Source: Chloroflexota bacterium
GTDB taxonomy: Bacteria > Chloroflexota > Dehalococcoidia > Tepidiformales > Tepidiformaceae
Assembly: GCA_963169135.1 (NCBI GenBank)
Contig: CAUJEQ010000309.1
Span: 1 to 23,429, forward strand
Length of the DNA: 23,429 nucleotides
Direction: 5' to 3'
The first letter of the stretch is position 1. Each line of letters begins with the position of its first letter. The notes under the pieces were generated by a model. The model did not search any database, was not told the DNA's origin, and was given only the letters and a program-made list of their open reading frames with translations. This document shows, in pieces, positions 1-7,244 of the stretch. The position numbers were made by a program, and so were the translations under genes.

Positions 1-165
1 CACGTCGTCATCAACCGCGACCGCCAATTCTTCGATGCCCTTCGCCAGGCGGAGTCGCTGGCCGTGCTCGCCCTCTTCGTGCTCTACACGAGTCTCAGCA
101 TTGGCCTTTGGGCCTACTTCCGCTGGCGCCCCGGCAGCACCGAACCCGCGCCCCAACCAGAATAG
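1..165 (+). CDS. C-terminal end of a membrane protein (5' truncated)
   Basis: The window opens inside an open frame (frame 1) that ends at TAG 163-165. The 54 visible residues begin HVVINRDRQFFDALRQAE and then carry one hydrophobic stretch (about residues 23-42, containing LALFVLYTSLSIGLW) followed by a basic turn and a short Pro-rich tail. This looks like the last transmembrane helix and cytoplasmic tail of a membrane protein. The family cannot be recognised from this piece. The same-strand carboxyltransferase gene follows after 91 nt. Confidence 0.6.
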   Translation, partial: HVVINRDRQFFDALRQAESLAVLALFVLYTSLSIGLWAYFRWRPGSTEPAPQPE

Positions 166-201
166 TCGCCCTGCGGCCGGCGGGGAGTGGACCGGGGGCC
201 C

Positions 202-236
202 TCCTCCCTCCTCCCTCCTCCCTCCTCCCACCTCCC
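202..236. repeat. 7-bp tandem repeat TCCTCCC (five units), G-quadruplex motif on the minus strand
   Basis: Four perfect TCCTCCC units (202-229) and a fifth with one change (ACCTCCC, 230-236) lie 20 nt before the start codon at 257. On the minus strand this reads as successive GGG runs separated by AGGA, which satisfies the classical G-quadruplex pattern. In the transcript each unit contains CCUCC, the anti-Shine-Dalgarno core of 16S rRNA. Sequence pattern is seen directly; any function is inference. Confidence 0.85.
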
Positions 237-256
237 TTCCTGTACCCTACCGCCCC

Positions 257-1867
257 ATGGAATGGCACGACACGCCCGAGCTCCCTACCCGCGTCGACCT
301 TCGCGACCCCACCTTCAAGGCCAACCGTGCCCGCAACCTCGAACTCGTCGCCGGGCTTCGTGCCCGCCTCGACCGCGTCGCCCGCGCTGGCGGCGATGAC
401 TACGTCGCCCGCCACCGCGAACGCGGCAAGCTCCTCGCCCGCGAACGCATCCAGCGCCTCATCGACCCTGCCACCACGTTCCTCGAGCTGAGTCCTCTCG
501 CCGCCGAGGGCGTCTACGAAGACGACATTCCGAGCGCCGGAATCGTCACCGGCATCGGGACGGTCCACGGCCGCGAGTGCGTCGTCATCGCCAACGACGC
601 GACCGTGAAGGGCGGCACCTACTACCCCCTCACGGTGAAGAAGCACCTCCGCGCCCAGGAAATCGCGGAAGAGAACTGCCTCCCCTGCATCTACCTGGTC
701 GATTCCGGCGGCGCCTTCCTCCCGCTCCAGCACGATGTCTTCCCGGATAAGGGGCACTTCGGCCGCATCTTCTACAACCAGGCCCGCATGAGCGCGAAGG
801 GCGTCTACCAGGTCGCGGCCGTCATGGGCTCCTGCACCGCCGGCGGCGCCTACGTCCCCGCCATGAGCGACGAGACGGTCATCGTCCGCGGCACCGGCAC
901 CATCTTCCTCGGGGGCCCGCCCCTCGTGAAGGCCGCCACCGGCGAGGTCGCCACCGCCGAGGAGCTCGGCGGCGCCGACGTGCACACCCGCATCAGCGGC
1001 GTTGCCGACCACTTCGCCGAGGACGACGCTGACGCTCTCCGCATCGTCCGCAGCATCATCGAAAACATCCCCCACACCCGCAGTGAACCGTGGGATCTCA
1101 GCACCCCCGAACAACCCGTCCACGATCCGGTGGACCTCTACGGAGTAATCCCCGCCGACCTCCGCCAGTCCTATGACGTCCGCGAGGTCATCGCCCGCCT
1201 GGTCGATGGCTCCCGTTTCCACGAGTTCAAGGCCCGCTACGGCCCCACGCTCGTCTGCGGCTTCGCCCGCATCATGGGCTACCCCGTCGGCATCGTCGCC
1301 AACAACGGCATCCTCTTCAGCGAGTCCGCGCTCAAGGGCGCCCACTTCGTCGAGCTCTGCGCTCAGCGCAGGGTCCCGCTCGTCTTCCTCCAGAACATCA
1401 CCGGCTTCATGGTCGGCCGGCAGTACGAAAACGCCGGCATCGCCAAAGACGGCGCCAAGATGGTCACCGCTGTCGCCTGCGCCAACGTCCCGAAGTTCAC
1501 CGTCGTTATCGGCGGCAGCTTCGGCGCCGGCAACTACGCAATGTGCGGGCGTGCCTATGGACCCCGTCAGCTCTGGATGTGGCCCAATGCCCGCATCAGC
1601 GTCATGGGCGGCGAGCAGGCTGCCTCCGTCCTCCTCCAGGTCCGGCTCGACCGCGGCGAACAGCTCTCACCCGACGACCAGGATCGCTTCAAGGCCCCCA
1701 CCATCGAACGCTATGAAGAAGAGGGTTCCCCTTACTTCAGCTCTGCCCGCCTCTGGGACGACGGCGTCATCGACCCGTTAGATACCCGCCGAGTGCTGGC
1801 CCTCGGCATCTCCGCTGCCCTGAATGCTCCGTTCGAGCCCACGGAGTGGGGCGTCTTCCGAATGTGA
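257..1867 (+). CDS. mccB: Acyl-CoA carboxylase carboxyltransferase (beta) subunit, methylcrotonyl-CoA carboxylase type
   Basis: The 536-residue product is the biotin-dependent carboxyltransferase that moves the carboxyl group from carboxybiotin to an acyl-CoA. It has both crotonase-fold halves. The first half carries a CTAGGAYVPAMSDE stretch starting near residue 193, followed by FLGGPPLVKAATGE and LGGADVH. The second half carries GFMVGRQYENAGIAKDGAK and GGSFGAGNYAMCGRAYGPR. These are the signatures of the MCC beta subunit of leucine/isovalerate breakdown rather than PccB; geranyl-CoA carboxylase is a close alternative. The length matches MCC beta (about 535). ATG 257 was chosen because homology starts there; the frame stays open upstream only because of the pyrimidine repeat. 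No Shine-Dalgarno is visible. The biotin carboxylase/BCCP partner could be the minus-strand gene at 14312-16273, unusually distant. Exact substrate is inferred. Confidence 0.93.
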   Translation: MEWHDTPELPTRVDLRDPTFKANRARNLELVAGLRARLDRVARAGGDDYVARHRERGKLLARERIQRLIDPATTFLELSPLAAEGVYEDDIPSAGIVTGIGTVHGRECVVIANDATVKGGTYYPLTVKKHLRAQEIAEENCLPCIYLVDSGGAFLPLQHDVFPDKGHFGRIFYNQARMSAKGVYQVAAVMGSCTAGGAYVPAMSDETVIVRGTGTIFLGGPPLVKAATGEVATAEELGGADVHTRISGVADHFAEDDADALRIVRSIIENIPHTRSEPWDLSTPEQPVHDPVDLYGVIPADLRQSYDVREVIARLVDGSRFHEFKARYGPTLVCGFARIMGYPVGIVANNGILFSESALKGAHFVELCAQRRVPLVFLQNITGFMVGRQYENAGIAKDGAKMVTAVACANVPKFTVVIGGSFGAGNYAMCGRAYGPRQLWMWPNARISVMGGEQAASVLLQVRLDRGEQLSPDDQDRFKAPTIERYEEEGSPYFSSARLWDDGVIDPLDTRRVLALGISAALNAPFEPTEWGVFRM

Positions 1868-1925
1868 CCGGGATCCCGCACCGCCGTGAGGATCGGGTCT
1901 AAGGTTAAGAGCGCCATACTCGTCC

Positions 1926-1952
1926 GGAACTTTCTCGCCGGCAACGGCGTTA
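1926..1952 (+). promoter_or_regulatory. Candidate ECF-sigma-type promoter
   Basis: GGAAC at 1926-1930 (in the context GGAACTTT), a 17-nt spacer and CGTTA at 1948-1952 resemble promoters of extracytoplasmic-function sigma factors (GGAAC near -35, CGT near -10). The implied start near 1960 would give a short leader containing the GGAGG ribosome site at 1979-1983. No equally good sigma-70 site is visible in the 121-nt gap. No ECF sigma gene is in the window. Confidence 0.35.
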
Positions 1953-1988
1953 GGAACCCCGAGGGGACCTAATAACCTGGAGGTCTGC

Positions 1989-3620
1989 ATGTCCGCGAGT
2001 CTCGTACTCAACCCGCGCAAACCCCTGCTCTGGCTCGGCCTGGCAGCGGGCGCTGCTATCTTCTTCGCCTCGGGCGCGCTCGTCGCCCGCGCCGTCATCG
2101 ACACAGACGGCAACGACGACGGAACCACCGTCGCCTCCGTCGATACACCGGGTGCCGGCAGCACTGGCGCGAGCAATTCCGGCATCACCGCGCCGCGCTT
2201 CGGCACCGGCGTCCAGCCTCCTTCGGTCTCCGCCAGCGTGCCGAGCCCCGAGAAGATGGCCGGCCAGGGCGGCGCCGCCGATGCCTCCTTCTACTACCCC
2301 GGCTGTCGCGCTCCGCTCCCGGCGTCCGTTCTCAACAACGGCGTCATCGATCCCTCGAAGGCCGGCTTCACACCGAACCTGCCGTCGACCGGCTTCTCGC
2401 CGCTGCAACTCGGACTCTCCGTCTATGCCGAGTGTGACGAAAACGGTGCCCCGAAGCCCGGCGGCGAACTCGCCTTTGATAGCTCCTGGAAGCACGACGA
2501 GACCGGCATCGAAGCCTACATCTCCCAGCGCAAGTCCGAAGAGCGCGTCGCCAGCGTCCTCCGCGACGACAACGCGATGTTCTGGGCCGACGGCTACGTC
2601 TACAGCGTCAGCGTCAATCGCTACCAGATCCTCCCGTACGCCGCCGAAGACCTCGCCCGCTCCTCGATGCCGGTGCCCGATGGCGACCCACGCGCCACCG
2701 AAGTCCTGCGCACCCTCGTCGCTCAGCTCACCGGCTCCGACGACAACATGAAGTGCTTCTGGAAGCTCGAAAAGGGCGACTGGGCAAATCTCGCCAGCCT
2801 CGGCATCGGCGATCCGCGACCCCAGATTCCCGGTGGCTACACCCTCACCGATTCCTACATCGCCACCTTCACCCCGCCCGCCGCCGGCTGCGATACCGGC
2901 ATCGTCCCAACCGAAGGCGCCAGCATGAACGCCAACTGGACCAAGGACGGGTCCGGCAATGACTACGGTTACGTTGGCGTCTCCGCCTGGGCCATGCCCG
3001 AAGACTACGTGGATACCTGGCCCGGATCGTTCAGCCAGTACGGCGCGAACTGGAGCAACGGCAAATTCCAGTTCGGCGTTTACGCCAAGGTTGAGGACGG
3101 CCTCACCCTCGACACCATCCGTGCCATCGCGAAGGCGCTCGACCCTTCGTTCAACGAGACGTGCCTCATTCAGGAGCGCGAACTGTCCGACGCGGACCTT
3201 GCCCGCCTCGGCTTCAACACCCCGAAGGGCCCCGATGGCTACTCCATCGTCCGCTCCTCGCTGCTCGCCAACGAAATCGGCGATGGCTGCGCGAAGCCGG
3301 ACGGCTGGTCGCCCCAGTACAACCTCAACTGGACCCTCGAGCGCGAAGCCGACACCATCGACGTCTCGGTGAGCCGCTACGGCGAAGGCGGAGATCCCGC
3401 CGCTGGCTACATCTCTCCGAACAGCATCTGGTGGACCGATGGCCAGGGCACGTACTACGCCGTCAACGCCTACTCTCGTGGCATCTCGCCCGAGGTCTCG
3501 AAGGATGATCTGGTCGCCGTCGCGAAGAGCCTGGACCCGGCGTTCGACGAGTCCAAACTCTCCGAGGGTGGCCCGGGTCTCGAAAAGCCGCTCCCGGCGC
3601 CGGTCGCCGAAGCGCGCTGA
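1989..3620 (+). CDS. Exported or membrane-anchored protein with three Cys-pair repeats, function unknown
   Basis: This 543-residue protein matches no family I recognise. Residues about 12-35 form a hydrophobic segment after a basic N-terminus (signal anchor or signal peptide), followed by a low-complexity Gly/Ser/Thr/Asp linker to about residue 95. The rest is three divergent modules of about 135-150 residues, each opening with a Cys pair of nearly constant spacing: C106/C149, C256/C301 and C392/C434. Each then has an N-W or S-W strand motif, a W/F-x-(D/N)-G motif, and, in the last two, a helix ending in LDPSFNE or LDPAFDE. The Cys pairs suggest one disulfide per module, outside the cytoplasm. 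ATG 1989 has GGAGG five nt upstream. A strong hairpin ends the gene. Substrate or partner is unknown. Confidence 0.85.
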   Translation: MSASLVLNPRKPLLWLGLAAGAAIFFASGALVARAVIDTDGNDDGTTVASVDTPGAGSTGASNSGITAPRFGTGVQPPSVSASVPSPEKMAGQGGAADASFYYPGCRAPLPASVLNNGVIDPSKAGFTPNLPSTGFSPLQLGLSVYAECDENGAPKPGGELAFDSSWKHDETGIEAYISQRKSEERVASVLRDDNAMFWADGYVYSVSVNRYQILPYAAEDLARSSMPVPDGDPRATEVLRTLVAQLTGSDDNMKCFWKLEKGDWANLASLGIGDPRPQIPGGYTLTDSYIATFTPPAAGCDTGIVPTEGASMNANWTKDGSGNDYGYVGVSAWAMPEDYVDTWPGSFSQYGANWSNGKFQFGVYAKVEDGLTLDTIRAIAKALDPSFNETCLIQERELSDADLARLGFNTPKGPDGYSIVRSSLLANEIGDGCAKPDGWSPQYNLNWTLEREADTIDVSVSRYGEGGDPAAGYISPNSIWWTDGQGTYYAVNAYSRGISPEVSKDDLVAVAKSLDPAFDESKLSEGGPGLEKPLPAPVAEAR

Positions 3621-3644
3621 ACCCGGCGCTGGCGCTCCGAACCG

Positions 3645-3676
3645 AATGGCCCCACCTTCAACGAGGTGGGGCCATT
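3645..3676. terminator. Intrinsic terminator hairpin, probably bidirectional
   Basis: AATGGCCCCACCT (3645-3657) and its exact complement AGGTGGGGCCATT (3664-3676) form a 13-bp stem with a 6-nt loop. It lies between two convergent stop codons (3620 and 3704). The T-run after it is short (TTT), so termination may be only partly intrinsic, but position and stem strength argue for a shared terminator. Confidence 0.8.
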
Positions 3677-3703
3677 TCCATGCGCACGCCAGTCCGCGCA
3701 CGC

Positions 3704-4528
3704 CTACTTCAGCGTGATCCCGCCATCGACCGAGATCGCCTGCCCCGTGATGTTGTGCCCCGCCGGGCTCGAAAGGAATGTAGCCAGCTCCCCGATGTCT
3801 TCCGGCGTCTGCTCGCGCCGCAACGGCACGCCGTTCTTCACCACTTCGAGGAAGATCTCACGCGGTTCTTTGTCCGCGTACTGCGGCACCGCCATCTTCA
3901 TTCCGGTTGCCAGCCCCTCCCACGCCCGCGTCCACAGGAAACCGGGGCAGATGGCGTTCACACGCACGTTCAGCGGCGCATATTCCAGCGCCGTGCTCTT
4001 TGTCAGCGAAACCACGCCCGCCTTTGCCGCCGCGTAGGCCGGCAGCGTCGGCGAAGCACCGAGCCCGGCGATCGACGCGATGTTCACGATCGAACCTCCG
4101 CCCCGGGCGCGCAGATGCGGCACCGCTACCTTCGTCCCCAGGAACGTGCTTCGCAGGTTCTGCGCGAGCTGTTCGTCCCACGCTTCCGCCGCCATATCCT
4201 CCACCCGTCCCCCGCCGCCCGTCGGCCGGGTTGTGTTCAGGTCCAGCGGCCCGCGCCCGGCCCCGGCGTTGTTCACGAAGATGTCGAGCCCCCCGAATCG
4301 CTCCACCACCCGGCGCACTGCATCCGCCAGCGGCTGTTCCAGGATCACGTCGCAGGCCATCCCCTCGCTCGCCGTTGGCAATGCCTTCGCGGTCGCCGCT
4401 GCCTGTTCCCCGTCCAGGTCCAGGATCGCCACGTGCGCGCCCTCGCGCGCCATCACCCGTGCAATCCCCGCGCCGATCCCCCGCGCCCCACCGGTAATCA
4501 CCGCAACCTTCCCCTCAAGCTGCCCCAC
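3704..4528 (-). CDS. SDR-family NAD(P)-dependent oxidoreductase
   Basis: The 274-residue product is a classical short-chain dehydrogenase/reductase, interconverting a hydroxyl and a keto group on an unidentified substrate. The Rossmann motif TGGARGIG is at residues 12-19, NNAG at 86-89, and the catalytic tetrad is N124, S152, Y165, K169. Asp37 at the end of the second beta strand favours NAD over NADP. The C-terminal GQAISVDGG motif is typical. A Gly-rich insertion of about 20 residues follows NNAG (90-111) and is longer than usual. The start is GTG with GGAGGG about 5 nt upstream. It lies 102 nt downstream of the crotonase gene on the same strand, so it may act on hydroxyacyl-CoA-like intermediates; that is inference. 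Confidence 0.93.
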   Translation of the reverse strand: MGQLEGKVAVITGGARGIGAGIARVMAREGAHVAILDLDGEQAAATAKALPTASEGMACDVILEQPLADAVRRVVERFGGLDIFVNNAGAGRGPLDLNTTRPTGGGGRVEDMAAEAWDEQLAQNLRSTFLGTKVAVPHLRARGGGSIVNIASIAGLGASPTLPAYAAAKAGVVSLTKSTALEYAPLNVRVNAICPGFLWTRAWEGLATGMKMAVPQYADKEPREIFLEVVKNGVPLRREQTPEDIGELATFLSSPAGHNITGQAISVDGGITLK

Positions 4529-4576
4529 GGTTCCCTCCTCGAATTCCGTTTCGCCGCGTGCGGCACTCCCTCAACA

Positions 4577-4627
4577 TCCTCTGCGCCTCCTTGTTTTCGG
4601 CTCTTGGCGTCCTCCGCGTCTCGGCGG
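4577..4627 (-). repeat. Possible remnant of a dispersed purine-rich intergenic repeat
   Basis: On the minus strand the gap between the crotonase and SDR genes contains GACGCGGAGGACGCCAAG followed by AAGGAGGCGCAGAGGA. This periodic purine-rich style (GCGGAGGACGC, GCGCAGAGGA) resembles a family of intergenic repeats I have seen in diverse bacterial genomes, which produce spurious proteins rich in R, D, A and E. Only one copy is in the window, so repetitiveness cannot be shown here. Confidence 0.3.
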
Positions 4628-4630
4628 CCC

Positions 4631-5461
4631 CTATTCGCCCACGAACTGGGGCTCCCGCTTCTCCATGAACGCCCGCACCGCCTCGCGGCTGTCAACTGAG
4701 AGCCCACTGATCCGCATCAGCAACGCCTCCTGGTCAAGCAACGCGTCCAGTGTCGCTGTCTCGCCGAAGTTCAGGTTCTCCTTCATGCGCCCATAGCTCG
4801 CCGTAGGCCCTGCCGCCAGCTTCGCGCAGAACTCCAGTCCTTCCTTCAGCAACTCTTCGTGGGGCACCACACGGTTCACGAGCCCAATCTCCAGCGCCCT
4901 CGCGGCATCGAAGATCTCGGCCGTGAAGTACAGCTCCCGAGCCAGCCCCATCCCCACCAGGCGCGGCAACAGGTATGTCCCCCCGAAATCCCCGCTTAGC
5001 CCGACGTTCCGGAACGCCGTCCCGAACCGCGCCTTGTCCGACACAATCCGGATGTCCGCCCCCAGGCACAGGCTCAGACCCGCTCCCACCGCCACGCCGT
5101 TCACCAGCGCAACCGTTGGCTTCGGCATGGTGTGCAGTTTTAGCGTCGTCGCGTCGTGCGATCGGCGCAGCCCCGCCGTCAGGCGGTCGATCACGCTGAC
5201 CGGGTTCGGTGGCCCACCTTCCCCGCTTCCCGCCGCAGCGTCGTTCCGCGATTGCATTCCGCGGACATCGCCCCCCGCACAGAACCCCCGCCCGTTCCCG
5301 GTCAGTGCCACGCACCGCACCGCCCGGTCGCGTTCGCACTCTTCCAGGTGCTCACCGAGCAGAACCACCAGTTCGTCGCTCATCGCATTCAGGCTGTCGG
5401 GCCGGTTCAGTGTGATGAGCGCGACTCCATCCGCTCGCTTTTCGAACAGCACTTCAGACAT
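4631..5461 (-). CDS. Enoyl-CoA hydratase/isomerase (crotonase) family protein
   Basis: The 276-residue product has the crotonase fold that binds acyl-CoA. The first oxyanion-hole segment FCAGGD is at 60-65 and the second, GVAVGAGLSL, at 122-131. The positions of both glutamates used by classical enoyl-CoA hydratase are Ser130 and Phe150 here, while Asp158 in GLSGDFGG sits where isomerase and dehalogenase members (PaaG, dienoyl-CoA isomerase) keep a catalytic Asp. An isomerase-like reaction is therefore more likely than hydration; this alignment was made by eye. ATG 5461 begins the conserved MSEVLFEKR; an in-frame GTG at 5509 would add an unconserved extension. A GGGGGGA run lies about 8 nt upstream. 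The SDR gene follows, likely in one operon for acyl-CoA breakdown. Confidence 0.9.
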   Translation of the reverse strand: MSEVLFEKRADGVALITLNRPDSLNAMSDELVVLLGEHLEECERDRAVRCVALTGNGRGFCAGGDVRGMQSRNDAAAGSGEGGPPNPVSVIDRLTAGLRRSHDATTLKLHTMPKPTVALVNGVAVGAGLSLCLGADIRIVSDKARFGTAFRNVGLSGDFGGTYLLPRLVGMGLARELYFTAEIFDAARALEIGLVNRVVPHEELLKEGLEFCAKLAAGPTASYGRMKENLNFGETATLDALLDQEALLMRISGLSVDSREAVRAFMEKREPQFVGE

Positions 5462-5605
5462 CGACGAATCCCCCCGGGGTGAGTTGCGCCGTGATACTGG
5501 CGGAACCACCCCGTGATCGCAAATGCCCGGCCCGTGGCAACAAGGTGCCGCCGCTCCCGCCGGCGATCTATCATTCAGCCATCACACCCGAATACCAGCC
5601 CACCC

Positions 5606-6220
5606 ATGGATATCACCTTCCGGCCCGCCGCTCCCGCTGACGCTCCCGCCCTCGCCCGGGTCTTCGGTGAGGAGCCTTCGGATGAGCAATTGGCCATGGT
5701 GGGAGGGCACCCCGGAAAGGCCCGCCGCTTCCGCAGGCTTATGGGCGCCACCATCGCTGGCCCGGCAGGCATCCGCCGGACGACCGTCGCCGTCGCCGGC
5801 GGCGAGGTGGTGGGCCTCCTGCAGACCGGTGCGGAAGCCGGCGACAGGGTTTCGCCCGGCCTGGTCTGGGGCCTCCTTCGCATCTTCGGCTTCCCGGGCA
5901 TCATTCGGTTTCTCCGGCGCGACCGGCTGCGGGCGCGCGTCCACATTTCGCCCCCGGCCGGTGCCTTTCACATTGCCGAGGTCCACGTCCTGGCCATGCG
6001 ACGCAACCAGGGCATCGGTGCCGCTCTCATGGCCGAAGCCGAACGCCAGGCCCGCGCCTCCGGCGCCCGCGCCATGTCACTCACCACCACCACGAGCAAC
6101 CCGGCCCGCCACCTCTACGAACGCTCCGGCTTTCGCGTCGTCGAGACCCGCGAGGACGCGGACTTTCTCGCCCTCACTGGAGTCGCCGGACATATCCTCA
6201 TGGTCAAAGCTCTCGCCTGA
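5606..6220 (+). CDS. GNAT-family N-acetyltransferase
   Basis: The 204-residue product has the acetyl-CoA-binding motif A, RRNQGIGAALM, at about 132-142, preceded by the beta strand AEVHVLAM, and ends with the typical LYERSGFRVVETRED segment. It should transfer an acetyl group from acetyl-CoA to an amine; the substrate is unknown. A hydrophobic middle segment (LVWGLLRIFGFPGIIRFL) is a substrate-site loop or membrane-contact patch and is unusual for small GNATs. ATG 5606 starts the conserved fold (MDITFRPA); upstream in-frame codons are not GNAT-like. No Shine-Dalgarno is visible. A TATCAT hexamer at 5569-5574 could be a -10 element, without a clear -35. The gene is divergent from the crotonase gene. 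Confidence 0.88.
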   Translation: MDITFRPAAPADAPALARVFGEEPSDEQLAMVGGHPGKARRFRRLMGATIAGPAGIRRTTVAVAGGEVVGLLQTGAEAGDRVSPGLVWGLLRIFGFPGIIRFLRRDRLRARVHISPPAGAFHIAEVHVLAMRRNQGIGAALMAEAERQARASGARAMSLTTTTSNPARHLYERSGFRVVETREDADFLALTGVAGHILMVKALA

Positions 6221-6320
6221 CCACGCATTGCTCCAGAACAAGCGCCCACTCCGGCGGGTACAATCACGGCATCTCACCGGCCGCATCGGTTTTCCGTGCG
6301 CCCCCGCCGCGAAAGGCCAA

Positions 6321-6851
6321 ATGAACCGCATCGAAATCGAAGTCAAGCTTAACCGCGACCGCGCATGGCTGATCGAGACACTCGCCGGGATGAGCGAGGC
6401 CGATCTTCGCGCACCCCGGACTGCCAGCGAGCACGATCCCGAAAAAACGTGGTCCTACGCCGACCACTTCATCCACACCACCCTCATCGAAAAAAACTGG
6501 AACGACATGTTCCGCCGCCACCTGGCTGGCCAACCGGGTATGCCCGCCCGCACCCGGCGCGACGGCTCACCCCAGCCGCGGGAGGAGGTCATGGCCGGCA
6601 TCCACAAGTGGACTGAGGCCTGGGCCGAGGAACACCGCACCAGGCCGCTGGAAGAGCTTGTCCGCATCGGTCTCGCGGCCCGTGCCGAAACCCTCCAGCT
6701 CCTCGCCGAGCTCACCGATGACCAGCTCGCTTCAAAGATCCCCGGTGCCCCGTGGGCCGACGGCACCGTTGGCGGCATCATGGCTGCCAACGCCGACCAC
6801 GGCCGCATGCACTTCAACTGGGCAAAGGAAGGAACGCTCGCTGCCGGCTGA
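6321..6851 (+). CDS. DinB-superfamily four-helix protein
   Basis: The 176-residue product looks like a DinB-type helical bundle. It has a metal-ligand candidate HxxH in the helix WSYADHFIHTTL (H49, H52) and a C-terminal HxxxH in NADHGRMHFNW (H160, H164), the usual three-His pattern. Family members are thiol-dependent metalloenzymes or of unknown function; nothing shows the substrate here. ATG 6321 has AAAGG about 4 nt upstream. A TACAAT hexamer at 6259-6264 may be a -10 element. The stop is 5 nt from the stop of the convergent small gene, so there is no room for a terminator. It is only distantly similar to the second DinB protein at 17454-17999. Confidence 0.72.
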   Translation: MNRIEIEVKLNRDRAWLIETLAGMSEADLRAPRTASEHDPEKTWSYADHFIHTTLIEKNWNDMFRRHLAGQPGMPARTRRDGSPQPREEVMAGIHKWTEAWAEEHRTRPLEELVRIGLAARAETLQLLAELTDDQLASKIPGAPWADGTVGGIMAANADHGRMHFNWAKEGTLAAG

Positions 6852-6856
6852 CCGCG

Positions 6857-7072
6857 CTATCCGATGAACGCTTCGCCGCCTATCTTCTCCGGCGCAGTGC
6901 GAGCCATCACAAACCGCCGAACCTCCCGCCGCTCGGCGGGCAGGAAGCAGTGCGCGCATACCCGGGGGCGGGGCAGCTCGACCGGCACCAGCAACCGGTG
7001 CTTTCCGTGCTCCTCGCACGTCAACTCGAACTCGATGACCTCGATGTTCACGACGTCCTCCCGCGTGTCCAT
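6857..7072 (-). CDS. Small zinc-ribbon-like protein, function unknown
   Basis: This 71-residue protein carries C19-x2-H22 and C39-x2-C42 separated by a stretch reading LLVPVELPRPRV, the layout of a small treble-clef or zinc-ribbon metal site. No family is recognised. The beta-rich start (IEVIEFELTC) supports a real fold rather than a shadow frame, as does its own promoter candidate (7091-7118). ATG 7072 is preferred because the predicted transcript would start near 7085, inside the alternative start GTG 7090; however its purine run GGGGGAG directly abuts the ATG, which is too close for good initiation. It is convergent with the DinB-like gene (5-nt gap). Confidence 0.6.
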   Translation of the reverse strand: MDTREDVVNIEVIEFELTCEEHGKHRLLVPVELPRPRVCAHCFLPAERREVRRFVMARTAPEKIGGEAFIG

Positions 7073-7090
7073 CTCCCCCGATGGATCCAC

Positions 7091-7118
7091 AGGATAGACT
7101 TATGACGCCGCGTGTCTA
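7091..7118 (-). promoter_or_regulatory. Candidate sigma-70-type promoter for the small zinc-ribbon gene
   Basis: Read on the minus strand, TAGACA (5 of 6 to TTGACA, plus-strand 7113-7118) is followed by 16 nt and TATCCT (7091-7096). This is the best-matched -35/-10 pair I found in the window. It faces away from the MFS transporter gene. Confidence 0.4.
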
Positions 7119-7200
7119 CGTCCGTTCGGGTAAGTTTATGTGAACGTTTGGTCGTCTCCTCTACCCTCTGCGGACGCCCTCTCAACTCCGTTTCGCCAAC

Positions 7201-7213
7201 GAGGGTGACCCTC
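7201..7213. promoter_or_regulatory. Palindrome, possible operator before the MFS gene
   Basis: GAGGGT-G-ACCCTC is a perfect 6-bp inverted repeat around one central base, about 40 nt before the transporter start. A dimeric repressor site is one reading. No local regulator gene is adjacent. The rest of the 181-nt gap (7073-7253) holds the divergent promoter candidate and an imperfect CGTTC/GAACG inverted repeat near 7122-7146. Confidence 0.3.
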
Positions 7214-7229
7214 CTGCACATGGAGGTCG

Positions 7230-7244
7230 TCGGGCGCCGCCCGA
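7230..7244 (+). promoter_or_regulatory. Short GC hairpin next to the MFS ribosome site
   Basis: TCGGGC and GCCCGA form a 6-bp stem with a 3-nt loop ending a few nt before the CGGAGA ribosome-site candidate of the gene starting at 7254. It could influence ribosome access; no direct evidence. Confidence 0.3.

Noticed and set aside
35..256. N-terminal extension of the carboxyltransferase upstream of ATG 257
   Set aside because: It overlaps the end of the preceding membrane gene and translates the heptamer repeat into Pro/Ser/Leu-rich sequence unlike the family.
95..1345. A 416-codon minus-strand open frame opposite the carboxyltransferase gene
   Set aside because: The plus strand is an unmistakable MCC-type carboxyltransferase; the antisense frame is a composition artefact.
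1950..3701. A 583-codon minus-strand open frame opposite the repeat protein
   Set aside because: Low-complexity G/A/V/D composition, no motif, spans the terminator hairpin; the plus frame has a ribosome site, signal anchor and internal repeats.
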